Shown here: positions 8,794 through 18,020 of the stretch, in pieces
How positions within the stretch are numbered: the stretch's first letter is position 1
How the letters are laid out: the number at the start of each line of letters is the position of its first letter
Assembly: GCF_018613805.1 (NCBI RefSeq)
Contig: NZ_JAGGPL010000004.1
Span: forward strand, 1 to 64,000
Length of the DNA: 64,000 nucleotides
Direction of reading: 5' to 3'
DNA from: Arthrobacter sp. ISL-48
Lineage (GTDB): Bacteria; Actinomycetota; Actinomycetes; Actinomycetales; Micrococcaceae
Program-made: the position numbers and the translations under genes
Notes under the pieces: generated by a model
What the model was told of the DNA's origin: nothing
The model's database searches: none
The model's input: only the letters and a program-made list of their open reading frames with translations

Positions 8794-10173
8794 ATGGCAG
8801 AACCGAGTTGGGTCAAGCACGCCGTGTGGTGGCACATCTACCCGTTGGGCTTCGCAGGCGCCCCGAAGGAAGCCCTCCCAGCCGGCACCGCACCGGAGCA
8901 CCGGCTCAGCAAACTGGTCCCATGGCTGGACTACGTGCTCGAACTGGGAGCATCCGGGATCGCCCTGGGTCCCGTTTTCGCCTCCGAGACACACGGTTAC
9001 GACACCACGGACTACTTCCGCATCGATCCCCGCCTGGGCGACGACGCCGACTTCGACGAGCTCATCCGGGAAGCCCACGCCCGCGGCCTCCGAGTGCTCC
9101 TGGACGGCGTGTTCAACCACACCGGGCGCTCGTTCCAGCCCTTCCAGGACGTCCTGATCCAGGGCCCGACCTCACCCACCGCGCCCTGGTTCAGGATCAG
9201 CTGGCCAGACACTGGCACCGGAAACGCGACGCAATCCACGGAGCCGGACTATGAGGACTTCGAGGGCCATCACCATCTGGTCGCGTTGAACCACGATGAG
9301 CCCGAGGTGGCCCGCTTCGTCGCCGACGTTATGAAGCATTGGCTGGGCCGAGGCGCCGATGGCTGGCGCCTGGATGCCGCCTACGCGGTGCCCTCCGGCT
9401 TCTGGTCAGCGGTGCTGGGCGACGTGCGCTCCGCCTATCCCGAGGCCTATTTTGTGGGGGAGTACATCCACGGCGATTACGCGGCCGAGGTCAGTGCCGG
9501 CGCACTGGATTCCGCAACCCAGTACGAACTGTGGAAGGCCGCCTGGAGCTCCCTGAATGACACGAACTTTTACGAACTGGCGGCCGCATTGGAACGCCAC
9601 AATTCGTTCCTGGACACTTTCGTCCCCCTCACCTTTGTCGGCAATCACGACGTCACCCGGATTGCGAGCAAGCTCAAGGACCCCGAACTCCTGCCGCATG
9701 CCCTGGTGGTCCTGTTCACCGTTGGCGGCACTCCGTCCGTCTACTACGGTGACGAGCAGGCGTACCGCGGGATGAAAGAGGACCGCCAAGGCGGCGACGA
9801 CGACGTCCGTCCCGTCTTTCCGGCCTCACCCTCGGACTTGTCTCCGTTTGGACACGACGTCTACCGGCTGCATGAGGAGCTGATCGGAGTACGTCGGCGG
9901 AACGCCTGGCTGCACTCGGCCCGCACTAAGGTGCTCTCGCTGACCAATGAGCACCTGGTCTACCAGGCAAGCGCTGATGGCTCAGCCGCAAACGGACCCG
10001 GCGAAAGCGGGGGCATCGTGGTGGCCCTCAACCAGTCGCACCAGGCCGCGGAACTTGAGCTGCCGCCGTCGGCCTCTGTCCCGCTGGCCGGGAACGGCAG
10101 GCTGACCGGCACTAACCGCGTTGCCCTGCCGCCCCGCGGCTGGGCGATTCTGTCTGACGGGAGCGGGCGCTGA
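8794..10173 (+). CDS. Alpha-amylase family (GH13) glycosidase
   Basis: 459-aa GH13 enzyme without signal peptide, so an intracellular alpha-glucan or oligosaccharide enzyme. Conserved regions: DGVFNHTG (region I), GWRLDAAYA with nucleophile Asp194, FVGEYIHGD with acid/base Glu223, and FVGNHDVTR with transition-state Asp286. The C-terminal beta domain ends RGWAILSDGSGR. ATG 8794 (MAEPSWVKHAVWWHIYP) follows AAGGA; ATG 8755 is the alternative. Exact specificity (amylase, glucosidase, sucrose- or trehalose-active) is not readable. It ends 7 bases before the convergent penicillin-binding protein gene. Confidence 0.9.
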   Translation: MAEPSWVKHAVWWHIYPLGFAGAPKEALPAGTAPEHRLSKLVPWLDYVLELGASGIALGPVFASETHGYDTTDYFRIDPRLGDDADFDELIREAHARGLRVLLDGVFNHTGRSFQPFQDVLIQGPTSPTAPWFRISWPDTGTGNATQSTEPDYEDFEGHHHLVALNHDEPEVARFVADVMKHWLGRGADGWRLDAAYAVPSGFWSAVLGDVRSAYPEAYFVGEYIHGDYAAEVSAGALDSATQYELWKAAWSSLNDTNFYELAAALERHNSFLDTFVPLTFVGNHDVTRIASKLKDPELLPHALVVLFTVGGTPSVYYGDEQAYRGMKEDRQGGDDDVRPVFPASPSDLSPFGHDVYRLHEELIGVRRRNAWLHSARTKVLSLTNEHLVYQASADGSAANGPGESGGIVVALNQSHQAAELELPPSASVPLAGNGRLTGTNRVALPPRGWAILSDGSGR

Positions 10174-10180
10174 CGGGCCC

Positions 10181-12361
10181 TCAGCGGCCGGGAGTTGGCG
10201 AGGGACTCGGCGTACCCATCATGGGCGGCGGCGGAGGCGGGAAGGCGTCCGCAGGATAGAGCTTTGCCACTTGCACCATATAGTTGGCCCACTGCGGTCC
10301 GGCGACCATGTACCCGTCAAGACGCTTGTAGAACGTGCCGTTGACGGTGACGTTCTGGCCCGGGCGTTTCTGGCCATCCAAGGCGTCGCCGAAGAAGGAC
10401 GCGGTGGCCAGGCCCGACGTGTAGCCCACCACCCAGGTTGCACCGTTCGTGTTGGAAGTCCCGGTCTTGGCCGCAACTGGCACCTGCGTGTGGACCTTCG
10501 GATTGATGTAGACACCGGACCCGACCTTGAGGACGTCCTGGAGCACGGAGTTGACGCCCCGCGCTACCTCCGGCTTAACCGCGGTGTGGCACTCCCCGGT
10601 CTGGGCGGGCAGCTTTCCGCCGTTCACATCCGTCACGTCGGTCAAGGCGATGGGTGTGCAGTAGCGGCCGTCATTGGCAAAAGTCGCAAACGCGTTCGCC
10701 AGATGGACCGGGGCCACCCCGATGGCACCGAGGAGGTTCCCCAGCTGATGCATGTTGATGGGAGCACCGTCCAGCCCGCTGTGCAGGCCCACGGCATCCA
10801 CCATCTTCTGGATGCCGCAGAAGTCCAGCTGGGTAGCCTCGGCGAATGTGGCGGTGTTGATGGAGTTGTACAGCCCGTAGTTCACCGGCATCTTCCGGTA
10901 GTAGCCCTCGTCCGCGTTCTGGAGGTCATCTGTGGCGCCCAATTCCGGATTGTTTTGCGCCGTGCTGTACGCCCCCAAGACTTTTCCGCAGCTGGATCGC
11001 CACGGGAAGCCGACGGGGTAGACGCGCTTGGAGGCGTCCACCTCGGCTGTCATGGTCTTGCCCTCATTGAGCCATTCAGCGAACGTGAACGGTTTCATGG
11101 TGGACCCGGGCTGGAAACCGCCGGCACCATTGAGGTCGTTGCCCTGTGCGTCCTTGGCATCGACATTGAAGTTCAGTTGGGTATCGAACTTCCCGTCCTG
11201 GGCCAGGAATACCGTGTTCTGAGCCATGGCCAGGATTTTGCCGCTGCCCGGCTGAATGGACACCAGTGACGCGCCCCAGTGGTCCGGATTCGCCCCGGCC
11301 GTGCCGTCCACCTGTGCCTGGGCCGCCGCCTGCAGCCTGCTGTCCAGCGTGGTGGTGATGGTCAGTCCGCCACGGTACAGCGTCCGCTCCCGGTCGGCCT
11401 GGGTGGCACCGAAGGCGGGGTTGTTGAGAATCAGGTGCGAAACGTAGTCGCAGAAGTAGGGCGCCATGACGGCGTTGGCGCAGCCCTGTCGTCCCGGGCT
11501 GAGCTTGAGCTCGATAGGCGCGGCCACGGCGGCGTCATGGTCCGCCTGGCTAATCTTGCCCTGGGTGAGCATCGCGTCCAGTACCTGGTCGCGCCGTGCC
11601 TTGGACTGGTCGGGGTTCACGGCGGGGTTGTAGAAGCTCGGGCTGTTCACGAGCCCGGCCAGCAACGCGGCCTGCGGCAGCGTGAGGTCCTTGGCCGTGT
11701 TGCCGAAGAAGTACCGGGCCGCGGCCTCGATGCCGTAGGCCTCGTGGCTGAAAAAGACGATGTTGAGGTACCCCTCCAGGATCTGATCCTTGGTGAACTT
11801 CTTTTCCAGTGAGATGGCAAGCTTCATCTCCCTGAGCTTGTCTCCGATGTCCTTCTGGCCGCTGAGGATCACCTGATCGCCTTTGTCCGCGGATAGCAGG
11901 GTTTCATTGACCACATTGGTGACGTATTGCTGGGTGATAGTTGACGCCCCCTGCTGGCCGCCCTTGGTCACGTTGGAGATCACGGCTCGCAAGACACCCT
12001 GCGGATCCACGCCCGCGTGATCGTAGAACCGGCTGTCCTCAATGGCGACTATGGCGTCACGCATAAAGGGAGATATCTGGTCCAGGGCAACCTTCACCCG
12101 GTTTTCCTCATAGAAAGTGGCGATCGGCTGCCCGTCTGCTGTGAGGACCTTGGTGGACTGCGACGGCGGATGGACCACCAGTTCCGAGGGCAGGCTGTCG
12201 AAGTAGCTCTTGGAGCGGCTGATCCCGAATCCTGCCGCCGCAACCGCCGGAACCACCAGGCTGGCAGCTAGTACGCCGCACAACGCGCTCGCGGTGAAGA
12301 ACCCGATGACCCTTCCCAGGGTGTTGGCCAGCGTATGCCGACGTTTCTTCTGCTTCGCCAT
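10181..12361 (-). CDS. Class A penicillin-binding protein (transglycosylase/transpeptidase)
   Basis: 726-aa bifunctional peptidoglycan synthase. A basic N-terminus and one membrane anchor (about residues 15-45) are followed by a family 51 glycosyltransferase domain with catalytic Glu108 in AIEDSRFYDH and GASTITQQY. The transpeptidase domain has Ser420-x-x-Lys423 (GSTMKPF), Ser500-Ile-Asn502 and Lys632-Thr-Gly. The tail is proline-rich (FPPPPPPMMGTPSPSP), like many actinobacterial PonA proteins. It polymerises and crosslinks cell-wall glycan at the outer membrane face. It is a single gene with its own promoter region upstream (12362-12480). Confidence 0.95.
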   Translation of the reverse strand: MAKQKKRRHTLANTLGRVIGFFTASALCGVLAASLVVPAVAAAGFGISRSKSYFDSLPSELVVHPPSQSTKVLTADGQPIATFYEENRVKVALDQISPFMRDAIVAIEDSRFYDHAGVDPQGVLRAVISNVTKGGQQGASTITQQYVTNVVNETLLSADKGDQVILSGQKDIGDKLREMKLAISLEKKFTKDQILEGYLNIVFFSHEAYGIEAAARYFFGNTAKDLTLPQAALLAGLVNSPSFYNPAVNPDQSKARRDQVLDAMLTQGKISQADHDAAVAAPIELKLSPGRQGCANAVMAPYFCDYVSHLILNNPAFGATQADRERTLYRGGLTITTTLDSRLQAAAQAQVDGTAGANPDHWGASLVSIQPGSGKILAMAQNTVFLAQDGKFDTQLNFNVDAKDAQGNDLNGAGGFQPGSTMKPFTFAEWLNEGKTMTAEVDASKRVYPVGFPWRSSCGKVLGAYSTAQNNPELGATDDLQNADEGYYRKMPVNYGLYNSINTATFAEATQLDFCGIQKMVDAVGLHSGLDGAPINMHQLGNLLGAIGVAPVHLANAFATFANDGRYCTPIALTDVTDVNGGKLPAQTGECHTAVKPEVARGVNSVLQDVLKVGSGVYINPKVHTQVPVAAKTGTSNTNGATWVVGYTSGLATASFFGDALDGQKRPGQNVTVNGTFYKRLDGYMVAGPQWANYMVQVAKLYPADAFPPPPPPMMGTPSPSPTPGR

Positions 12362-12480
12362 TTTCTCAGCCCCAAGCTAGCGACGTGACATCAGGATACG
12401 CCCGGGGCCTTGCTCCATCCAGCCCTTTGACGGGTCATGCACACCTGATCTTTCCCGGGTGGACTGTTGGGATGTGGCTC

Positions 12481-12538
12481 TTGACCACCGATAGGTAGCG
12501 ATATATCGTTAAGTATCGGTGAATGGTTCACCGATACT
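12481..12538 (+). promoter_or_regulatory. Promoter and perfect inverted-repeat operator of PadR gene
   Basis: TTGACC at 12481-12486 may serve as -35, with TATCGT 17 nt downstream as -10. Just downstream is a perfect inverted repeat: AGTATCGGTGAA (12512-12523), spacer TGG, TTCACCGATACT (12527-12538). A smaller palindrome CGATATATCG lies at 12499-12508. The position over the likely start point suggests autorepression by the PadR protein encoded 30 bases downstream. Confidence 0.7.
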
Positions 12539-12567
12539 ATAGAAAGATCTGAAAGGACGATGCCACC

Positions 12568-13188
12568 ATGAAAGGCATTCATGACGACAAATTTGTAGGG
12601 CCGGAATTCGGCCGGGCGCGCTTCGAGCGCGAGAGGGGGCGCCGGGGACCCCACGGACACCGCGGTGGTGGGTTCGGTCCCGGCTTCGGGCCAGGCTTTG
12701 GACCCGGCGGCGGGTTCGGTCCCGGTTTCGGACCTGGCTTTGGCCCGGGTTTCCGACGCGCGAGCAGGGGAGATGTCCGTTCTGCGATTCTTTCGCTCCT
12801 GGCGGAGGCGCCATCAAACGGTTACGGGTTGATCAAGAAGATTGCCGAGAAGACATCGGGGGCGTGGCGGCCGAGCCCGGGATCCATCTACCCGACGCTC
12901 CAGCAGCTGGTGGACGAAGATCTCATCGCACCCATCAGCGAAGGCCGAAGGACCGACTTCACCCTCACCGATGCCGGTAAAGCCTATGTGAGCGAACATG
13001 CAGAGGAACTGGACAACGCCTGGACAACCGACCCGGAAGGATCAGGACCCGCCTTCCACCAGAGCGTGGCAAAGCTGATGGGCGTCATCCACCAGTTCCG
13101 GGCCGCGGCAACGGATGAACAACGCAGGGCTGCCGGGGAAAAGATCGACGAGCTCCGCCGCGCGCTGTACCACATCCTCGCCGACTGA
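12568..13188 (+). CDS. PadR-family repressor with Gly-Phe-Gly-Pro-rich N-terminus
   Basis: 206-aa PadR regulator. Residues about 65-145 are the winged helix (GDVRSAILSLLAEAPSNGYG, SPGSIYPTLQQLVDEDLI, FTLTDAGKAYV). The C-terminal helix pairs dimers (EKIDELRRALYHILAD). The first 65 residues are unusual: charged and then a GFGPGFGP-type repeat of about 30 residues, probably disordered. GAAAGGA lies 13 nt before the ATG. No obvious transporter target lies next to it, so it may control itself and distant genes. The upstream inverted repeat is the likely operator. Confidence 0.9.
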   Translation: MKGIHDDKFVGPEFGRARFERERGRRGPHGHRGGGFGPGFGPGFGPGGGFGPGFGPGFGPGFRRASRGDVRSAILSLLAEAPSNGYGLIKKIAEKTSGAWRPSPGSIYPTLQQLVDEDLIAPISEGRRTDFTLTDAGKAYVSEHAEELDNAWTTDPEGSGPAFHQSVAKLMGVIHQFRAAATDEQRRAAGEKIDELRRALYHILAD

Positions 13189-13323
13189 AACCCCTGCGCT
13201 GGAACAGATGCAAGGGTGCCGATGAGGCCGGCGCCAAGGCGGACGCCCGCCACATCCAGGGAGTCGTCCAGGCCGAAGCGGTACTTCAGGTCAACAAAAA
13301 ATGGTGCATGCCACGCCGGCCAG

Positions 13324-13560
13324 CTACTGCCGGTAGCCCTCAACTTCGCTGACGGGCCGCTCCGCGGCATCGTTCGGGTTCTCGCCGGACTCCATCTTGG
13401 CGCGGCGCTGGCGCAGTAGGTCCCAGCACTGGTCCAGGCTCTCTTCCACGAGCTTGAGCCGTGCCTGGTCCGGCGCGTGACCCGCGCCCGATGCCTCACG
13501 GAGTCCGTGTTCCTCGGCCACGAGAGCCTGGATGCGCCCTAAAATATCCTGGTCATTCAT
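13324..13560 (-). CDS. DUF2630 family protein
   Basis: 78-aa acidic helical protein. It shows the DUF2630 pattern: MNDQDILGRIQALVAEEHGL at the start, then SLDQCWDLLRQRRAKMESGE and a short Glu-Gly-Tyr tail. AAGGGG precedes the ATG. Such small proteins are common in Actinobacteria and have no known function. The antiporter gene on the same strand starts 1.9 kb upstream and ends 67 bases before this start, so co-transcription is possible. Confidence 0.85.
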   Translation of the reverse strand: MNDQDILGRIQALVAEEHGLREASGAGHAPDQARLKLVEESLDQCWDLLRQRRAKMESGENPNDAAERPVSEVEGYRQ

Positions 13561-13627
13561 GGTTTCCCCTTTGCTCCGGAACCGGTCCCCTCAGGGTAGT
13601 AAGTCCAACCAGAAGTGACCAGAGGGG

Positions 13628-15499
13628 TCAGCCCACCAGCTGGTCCTCGTAACACCAGCGCCAGTCCTCGCCGGGTTCCGCACTGCGCATTGCCGGGTGT
13701 CCCGTGGAATGGAAATGCCGCGTGGCGTGGGTCGCCGGCGAGGAGTCGCAGCAGCCCACGTTCCCGCACGCCAGGCACATCCTGAGGTGGACCGTCGTCG
13801 TGCCTTCCCGGACGCAATCGGCGCAGAAGGCGCCCGCGGGCACTGGCGCTTGGGGCGCCTCGTCGAGGTGCGCACAGCTTCCTGGCGGCGTCGCCAGGCC
13901 TTCACCGCCGCCGGCCTCGGGGAGTTCCAGATCCTCCAAGGAAGCGTCAAGGATCGATTCCTCGATGTCCAGCCGTTCCAGGACTTCGCTGAGGACCTCA
14001 TGCGCGTAGCCGCCGCCGCGGCGCAGGTCAAGCACTTTGGAGCGCTCGGCTTCCAGCATGGCCAAACGGAGCTGGGCGTACCGCTGGCTGGGGGTGGCCG
14101 CCTCGGACGCGGGCCGGCCCAGCCGCTCCCAGGCGGCCAGGCCGCGCTCCTGGGTCCGGCGCTTCAGCATGGCCATGACCTCCGGGGGATCATGCTCCGT
14201 CCGCAGCTCCTGCAGCCGGTCAAGGCCCGCGTCGGTGGCAAGCTGCATGAGGGACGCCTGGTTTAGCGCGTCCTCCCGCCTGTCCGGCCCGGGCACGCCC
14301 AGCAGCCGCACCAGGGCAGGCAGCGTGAAGCCTTGCACGGTCAACGTTCCGCCCACCACCACCAAGGCGGCGAGGATTAGCACTGAACGGTGTTCAAGGT
14401 CCTCGGGCAGGACGAGCGCGGCTGCCAGGGTGACCACCCCGCGCATCCCAGCCCACGAGATGATGGCCGGATACGTCCACGGCGGCGACGGATCCTGGCG
14501 GCGGACAGCGGGAATCAGCCTGGGCAGGTAGGTCGCGGGGAACACCCAGACCGGCCGGAGCAGCAATACTGCCAGCAGGATCACGGCGCAGCCTGCCCAG
14601 ATCCGGCCGGCCCCGAGGGAATCATCCTGGACGCCATCGATGATGGTCCGCACCTGCAGACCGATCAGCAGGAAAACAGAATTCTCCAGCAGGAACTGCA
14701 CTGTGTCCCAGTTGCTTCGCTGGCTCAAGCGGGCTGCACCATTGGGCATGGACGGGGCCTTGGTGCCCATGATCAGGCCAGTGACGACGACGGCGAGTAC
14801 CCCGGACGCGTGGATGGCTTCAGCTGGCAGATACGCCACCAGCGGGGCGATGAGGGATGTGGACGTGTTGATGGCGACGTTGTGGATCCGCATCCGGAGC
14901 TGGGTCAGCACGTAGGCCGCCAGGCCCACGATCAGTCCGCCGCCGGCGGCCAGGGCGAACCCGGCCCCGATCTGGGCGGCCGAGACAGCCCCGGAAAGGG
15001 CGGCAATTGCTGCCCGCAGGCACACGAGCGCGGTTGCATCATTGACGAGGGATTCCCCCTCAAGGATGCTCACAATCCGGCGTGGCATGCCCACCTTGCG
15101 GGCGATGGTCGTCGCTGCCACGGCGTCCGGCGGCGCCAGGACAGCCCCCAGGGCGATGGCTGCCGCCAGGGGAATCTCAGGGAACAGCCACCAGACCACG
15201 AACCCTACGGCTAATGTCCCGAAGACCACGTAGCCCACGGACAGCAGGGTGATCGCCCTCCGGTTGGAGCGGAAATCGTACAGCGAAGTCCGCAGTGCCG
15301 CGGCATAGAGTAGGGGCGGAAGCAGGCCCACCAGGACAAGTTCCGGGTTCAGCTCGATGTCCGGGACAAACGGCAGGAAGGACCCTGCCACGCCGATGAG
15401 CACCAGCAGCAAGGGAACCGAGACATTGAGTTTGCGGCCCAGGGCGCTGCCTGCGCAGACCACGGAAACCAACACGAGCACGCCTAGAGCGACATCCAT
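13628..15499 (-). CDS. CPA1 Na+/H+ antiporter fused to UBP-type zinc finger
   Basis: 623-aa protein. The N-terminal 400 residues form about 12 membrane segments of the monovalent cation:proton antiporter-1 family, with ALGAVLAPPDAVAATTIARK and SLVNDATALV holding the acidic transport residues. After a cytoplasmic helical region, the last 80 residues are a UBP-type zinc finger: CAHLDEAP, CADCVREG, HLRMCLACGNVGCC, and HATRHFHSTGHP. In eukaryotes such fingers bind the ubiquitin C-terminus; in bacteria the ligand is unknown. The fusion suggests a cytosolic sensing domain. No frameshift is visible across the joint. It exports Na+ or K+ in exchange for protons. Confidence 0.92.
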   Translation of the reverse strand: MDVALGVLVLVSVVCAGSALGRKLNVSVPLLLVLIGVAGSFLPFVPDIELNPELVLVGLLPPLLYAAALRTSLYDFRSNRRAITLLSVGYVVFGTLAVGFVVWWLFPEIPLAAAIALGAVLAPPDAVAATTIARKVGMPRRIVSILEGESLVNDATALVCLRAAIAALSGAVSAAQIGAGFALAAGGGLIVGLAAYVLTQLRMRIHNVAINTSTSLIAPLVAYLPAEAIHASGVLAVVVTGLIMGTKAPSMPNGAARLSQRSNWDTVQFLLENSVFLLIGLQVRTIIDGVQDDSLGAGRIWAGCAVILLAVLLLRPVWVFPATYLPRLIPAVRRQDPSPPWTYPAIISWAGMRGVVTLAAALVLPEDLEHRSVLILAALVVVGGTLTVQGFTLPALVRLLGVPGPDRREDALNQASLMQLATDAGLDRLQELRTEHDPPEVMAMLKRRTQERGLAAWERLGRPASEAATPSQRYAQLRLAMLEAERSKVLDLRRGGGYAHEVLSEVLERLDIEESILDASLEDLELPEAGGGEGLATPPGSCAHLDEAPQAPVPAGAFCADCVREGTTTVHLRMCLACGNVGCCDSSPATHATRHFHSTGHPAMRSAEPGEDWRWCYEDQLVG

Positions 15500-15584
15500 T
15501 TGGCTATTCTCTCAGCAGGATGCGCAGGCTGAAGATGGGCTCCTGGCCGCCACCTTTCAAACCGCCACCTGTACCATCATCACC

Positions 15585-15983
15585 ATGCCCACTGTGCTCG
15601 ATATGGCAGGTCCCATCCTCGAAGTGCTGACCTGGCTATGCCTGCCCGCCGGCCTGATGCTGCTTGTTTACACAGGAATCCTGCGGCGCTTTGTGCACCC
15701 TTGGTCCGTGGCAGAGGGCGTGGTGTACGCCGATCCGAGCGGCACCGGCTTCCGCTGGTTCGACGACAAATACCGGATCCACCATGCCCCGATGTCGCCC
15801 TTTGACATCAAAGACCTGGCCGTCGGCGATACGCTGCCCATCTACTTTCACCCCAAGCGTCCCACCCAGTGGCAGACCGCAGCGCCTGAGCCTCCCGGAA
15901 AGACCGCCGTCGTCCTTGGCCGGCTGCTCACCGTGATCGGAACGGCGGCACTCATCGTGGGCACTGTGCTTCCCATGTTTTAG
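15585..15983 (+). CDS. Hypothetical two-span membrane protein
   Basis: 132 aa from ATG 15585. There is an N-terminal membrane segment (ILEVLTWLCLPAGLMLLVY), a middle soluble part with a beta-rich pattern (VVYADPSGTGFRWFDDKYRI), and a C-terminal membrane segment (LLTVIGTAALIVGTVLPMF). The layout resembles DUF3592-like proteins but I cannot place it firmly. No good ribosome site is seen; ATG 15603 is an alternative start. It diverges from the antiporter gene. Confidence 0.65.
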   Translation: MPTVLDMAGPILEVLTWLCLPAGLMLLVYTGILRRFVHPWSVAEGVVYADPSGTGFRWFDDKYRIHHAPMSPFDIKDLAVGDTLPIYFHPKRPTQWQTAAPEPPGKTAVVLGRLLTVIGTAALIVGTVLPMF

Positions 15984-15999
15984 CCCTTGCTCCAAGGCT

Positions 16000-16338
16000 C
16001 TACGCGGCGAGCACCACAGCGATACCCAGCGCCCCGAGTGCCACCCCGGCGAAAGCCGTCCAGAGGACCGCGGAGGTGTCAGCGTTGACGTTTCCGCTTC
16101 TGATGCCCCGCGCGCTGGCCGAGTAGCGCCTGCGCTGGGTGAGGTAGATAGCCCCGGCGGCGGTGGTCGAAATGGCAAACAGCATCAGGATGGGCAAACC
16201 GTGATGCGGCAGCCAACGCAGGAAGAGCGCGCTGACCGTCACGAGCGTCATCATGGTGCGGCCCCATGCCAGGGTGGTCCGTTCGGGCTGCAGCCCTGGG
16301 TCACCGTGCTGGCCCACGGGCTTGCTGGCGCCGTCCAC
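16000..16338 (-). CDS. DUF202 membrane protein
   Basis: About 112 aa. The DUF202 signature is the N-terminal ERTTLAWGRTMMTLVTV, followed by three membrane segments. GTG 16338 is chosen because it avoids overlap with the upstream gene; TTG 16359 is possible and would overlap it by 17 bases. It forms a pair with the DUF202/YidH-like gene directly upstream. The family is small, membrane-bound and functionally undefined. Confidence 0.82.
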   Translation of the reverse strand: MDGASKPVGQHGDPGLQPERTTLAWGRTMMTLVTVSALFLRWLPHHGLPILMLFAISTTAAGAIYLTQRRRYSASARGIRSGNVNADTSAVLWTAFAGVALGALGIAVVLAA

Positions 16339-16342
16339 GGGC

Positions 16343-16747
16343 TCAGCGCCAGAGAACAAAAATCAGTACGACGGCGGCAGCCAGGGCCCCGGCCCCGGCC
16401 AGTAGTGGGACCATGAGCGGCAGTGGTAACGGCGTTTTGTTGCGCATGCTCCGCTCCACCCGGATCCAGCGCACCGCCGCGCCGGCGCTCAGCAGCATTC
16501 CGAGCAGAAGCAGCAGCACTGCCAGGCCCCTGCGGACCGGCTCCAGGAACAGATCCGCGGTAAACGCCTCAATGGCGATGCCGCCCGCCAGGAGGGCCAG
16601 CGACGTGCGGATCCAGGCCAGGAACGTCCGCTCGTTGGCGAGCGTGAAGCGGGGATCGGGTTCGGTGCCGCCAGGCAGCAGCAGCTCAGCCATTTTCGCG
16701 CGGGACGCCGGCACGCGGCCGCTCGGCGGAGTCTGGTTGCTGGACAC
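16343..16747 (-). CDS. DUF202 / YidH-like membrane protein
   Basis: 134 aa from GTG 16747. The family motif DPRFTLANERTFLAWIRTSL is followed by three membrane segments (LALLAGGIAIEAF, LAVLLLLLGMLLSAGAAV, LMVPLLAGAGALAAAVVL). It is the first gene of a two-gene DUF202 operon; neighbouring paired copies are common in Actinobacteria and probably form a hetero-oligomer. Function is unknown. Confidence 0.87.
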   Translation of the reverse strand: MSSNQTPPSGRVPASRAKMAELLLPGGTEPDPRFTLANERTFLAWIRTSLALLAGGIAIEAFTADLFLEPVRRGLAVLLLLLGMLLSAGAAVRWIRVERSMRNKTPLPLPLMVPLLAGAGALAAAVVLIFVLWR

Positions 16748-16801
16748 GGTGTCAGTCTAGCGACCGGGAATGTCGGCGCCTACTTTGGGGTTGGGCCTGA
16801 C

Positions 16802-17836
16802 ATGAAACGCATCGGATTCCTCTCTTTCGGCCACTGGGGCCCCGGCCAGGGGTCCCGCACCAGGACGGCGGGCGAGGCCCTGCTCCAGGGCATCGAACTT
16901 GCGGTCGCGGCCGAGGAACTGGGAATCGACGGCGCTTTCTTCCGCGTGCACCACTTCGCACGTCAGCAAGCCTCCCCGTTCCCGCTACTTGCCGCGATTG
17001 CCGCCCGCACCAGCCGGATCGAGATGGGCACTGGCGTCATTGACATGCGCTACGAAAACCCGCTGTATATGGCGGAGGAAGCCGGGGCTACGGACCTCAT
17101 CAGTGGGGGCCGGCTGCAGCTGGGCATCAGCCGGGGATCACCCGAGCCGGCGCGCAACGGGGCCGCTGCCTTCGGGTTCCGGCCGGAGGCAGGGGAGACG
17201 GACGCTGACATGGCCCGCCGCCACACCGAGCAGTTCCGGCATGCCATCAGCGGCGCCGGGGTAGTGGAAGCGGATCCACGATATGCAGGCGGCGCCGTCG
17301 GGCTGCTCCCTGTCCAGCCCCAGTCGGCGGGGCTGGCGGAGCGCATCTGGTGGGGAGCCGGGAGCCGGAAGACAGCGGTGTGGGCTGCGGGGCTGGGCAT
17401 GAACCTCATGAGCTCCACCCTGCTGACGGAGGACACCGGCGTGCCTTTCGACCAGCTGCAGGCAGAGCAGATCCAGCTCTTCCGGGAGGCATGGACTGCG
17501 GCAGGGCATGGCCACGAACCCAGGATTTCGGTCAGCCGAAGCGTCCTGCCGATTGTGGACGAGGAAGACAACCGCTACTTCGCCGGCAGCGCCTTGCGGG
17601 ACAGCCGCGACCAAGTGGGGATCATCGACGGGCTGACGGCGCGTTTCGGGAAGAGCTACGCAGGCCCGCCGGACCTGCTGGCGGAGCAGTTGGCGGCCGA
17701 CGCTGCCGTGCAGGCGGCCGATACTCTGCTCCTTACGGTGCCCAATCAGCTCGGCGTGGATTTCAACGCCAAGATGCTCGGAAATATCGCCCGTCATATC
17801 GCGCCGGCCATCGGTTGGAGCCCGGCCCGATCCTGA
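16802..17836 (+). CDS. Luciferase-like flavin monooxygenase (LLM class)
   Basis: 344-aa TIM-barrel protein of the bacterial luciferase superfamily: MKRIGFLSFGHWGPG at strand 1, ELGIDGAFFRVHHFA, RIEMGTGVIDMRYENPLYMA, and GRLQLGISRGSPEP. Such enzymes use FMNH2 or F420 supplied by a partner; the substrate is unknown. RIWWGAGSRKTAVWAA matches the later cofactor-phosphate region. It stands alone between the DUF202 pair and the ferredoxin-reductase gene, with a weak dyad (GTGGACG ... CGTCCAC, about 17899-17946) downstream that may be a terminator. Confidence 0.88.
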   Translation: MKRIGFLSFGHWGPGQGSRTRTAGEALLQGIELAVAAEELGIDGAFFRVHHFARQQASPFPLLAAIAARTSRIEMGTGVIDMRYENPLYMAEEAGATDLISGGRLQLGISRGSPEPARNGAAAFGFRPEAGETDADMARRHTEQFRHAISGAGVVEADPRYAGGAVGLLPVQPQSAGLAERIWWGAGSRKTAVWAAGLGMNLMSSTLLTEDTGVPFDQLQAEQIQLFREAWTAAGHGHEPRISVSRSVLPIVDEEDNRYFAGSALRDSRDQVGIIDGLTARFGKSYAGPPDLLAEQLAADAAVQAADTLLLTVPNQLGVDFNAKMLGNIARHIAPAIGWSPARS

Positions 17837-18020
17837 CGCATCCAAACCTTGAATGGCATCTGGACAGCATGCTTACTACTATGGAAGGGGAACCAATAGT
17901 GGACGGAAGCCGTTAGGCTTGTAGCGGCTTGGGGGCTTAGCGTCCACCATTAATCGTGACTACGGACTGTCATGTGACGGGAGAGAGAAATATGGCTCGC
18001 GCCGCTTTAGGCTTGACTCC

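Noticed and set aside
10121..11269. 382-codon open frame on the plus strand
   Set aside because: Antisense to the penicillin-binding protein gene; composition is the mirror of that gene.
14390..15214. 274-codon open frame on the plus strand
   Set aside because: Antisense to the antiporter gene; rich in Gly, Arg, Gln with no fold pattern.
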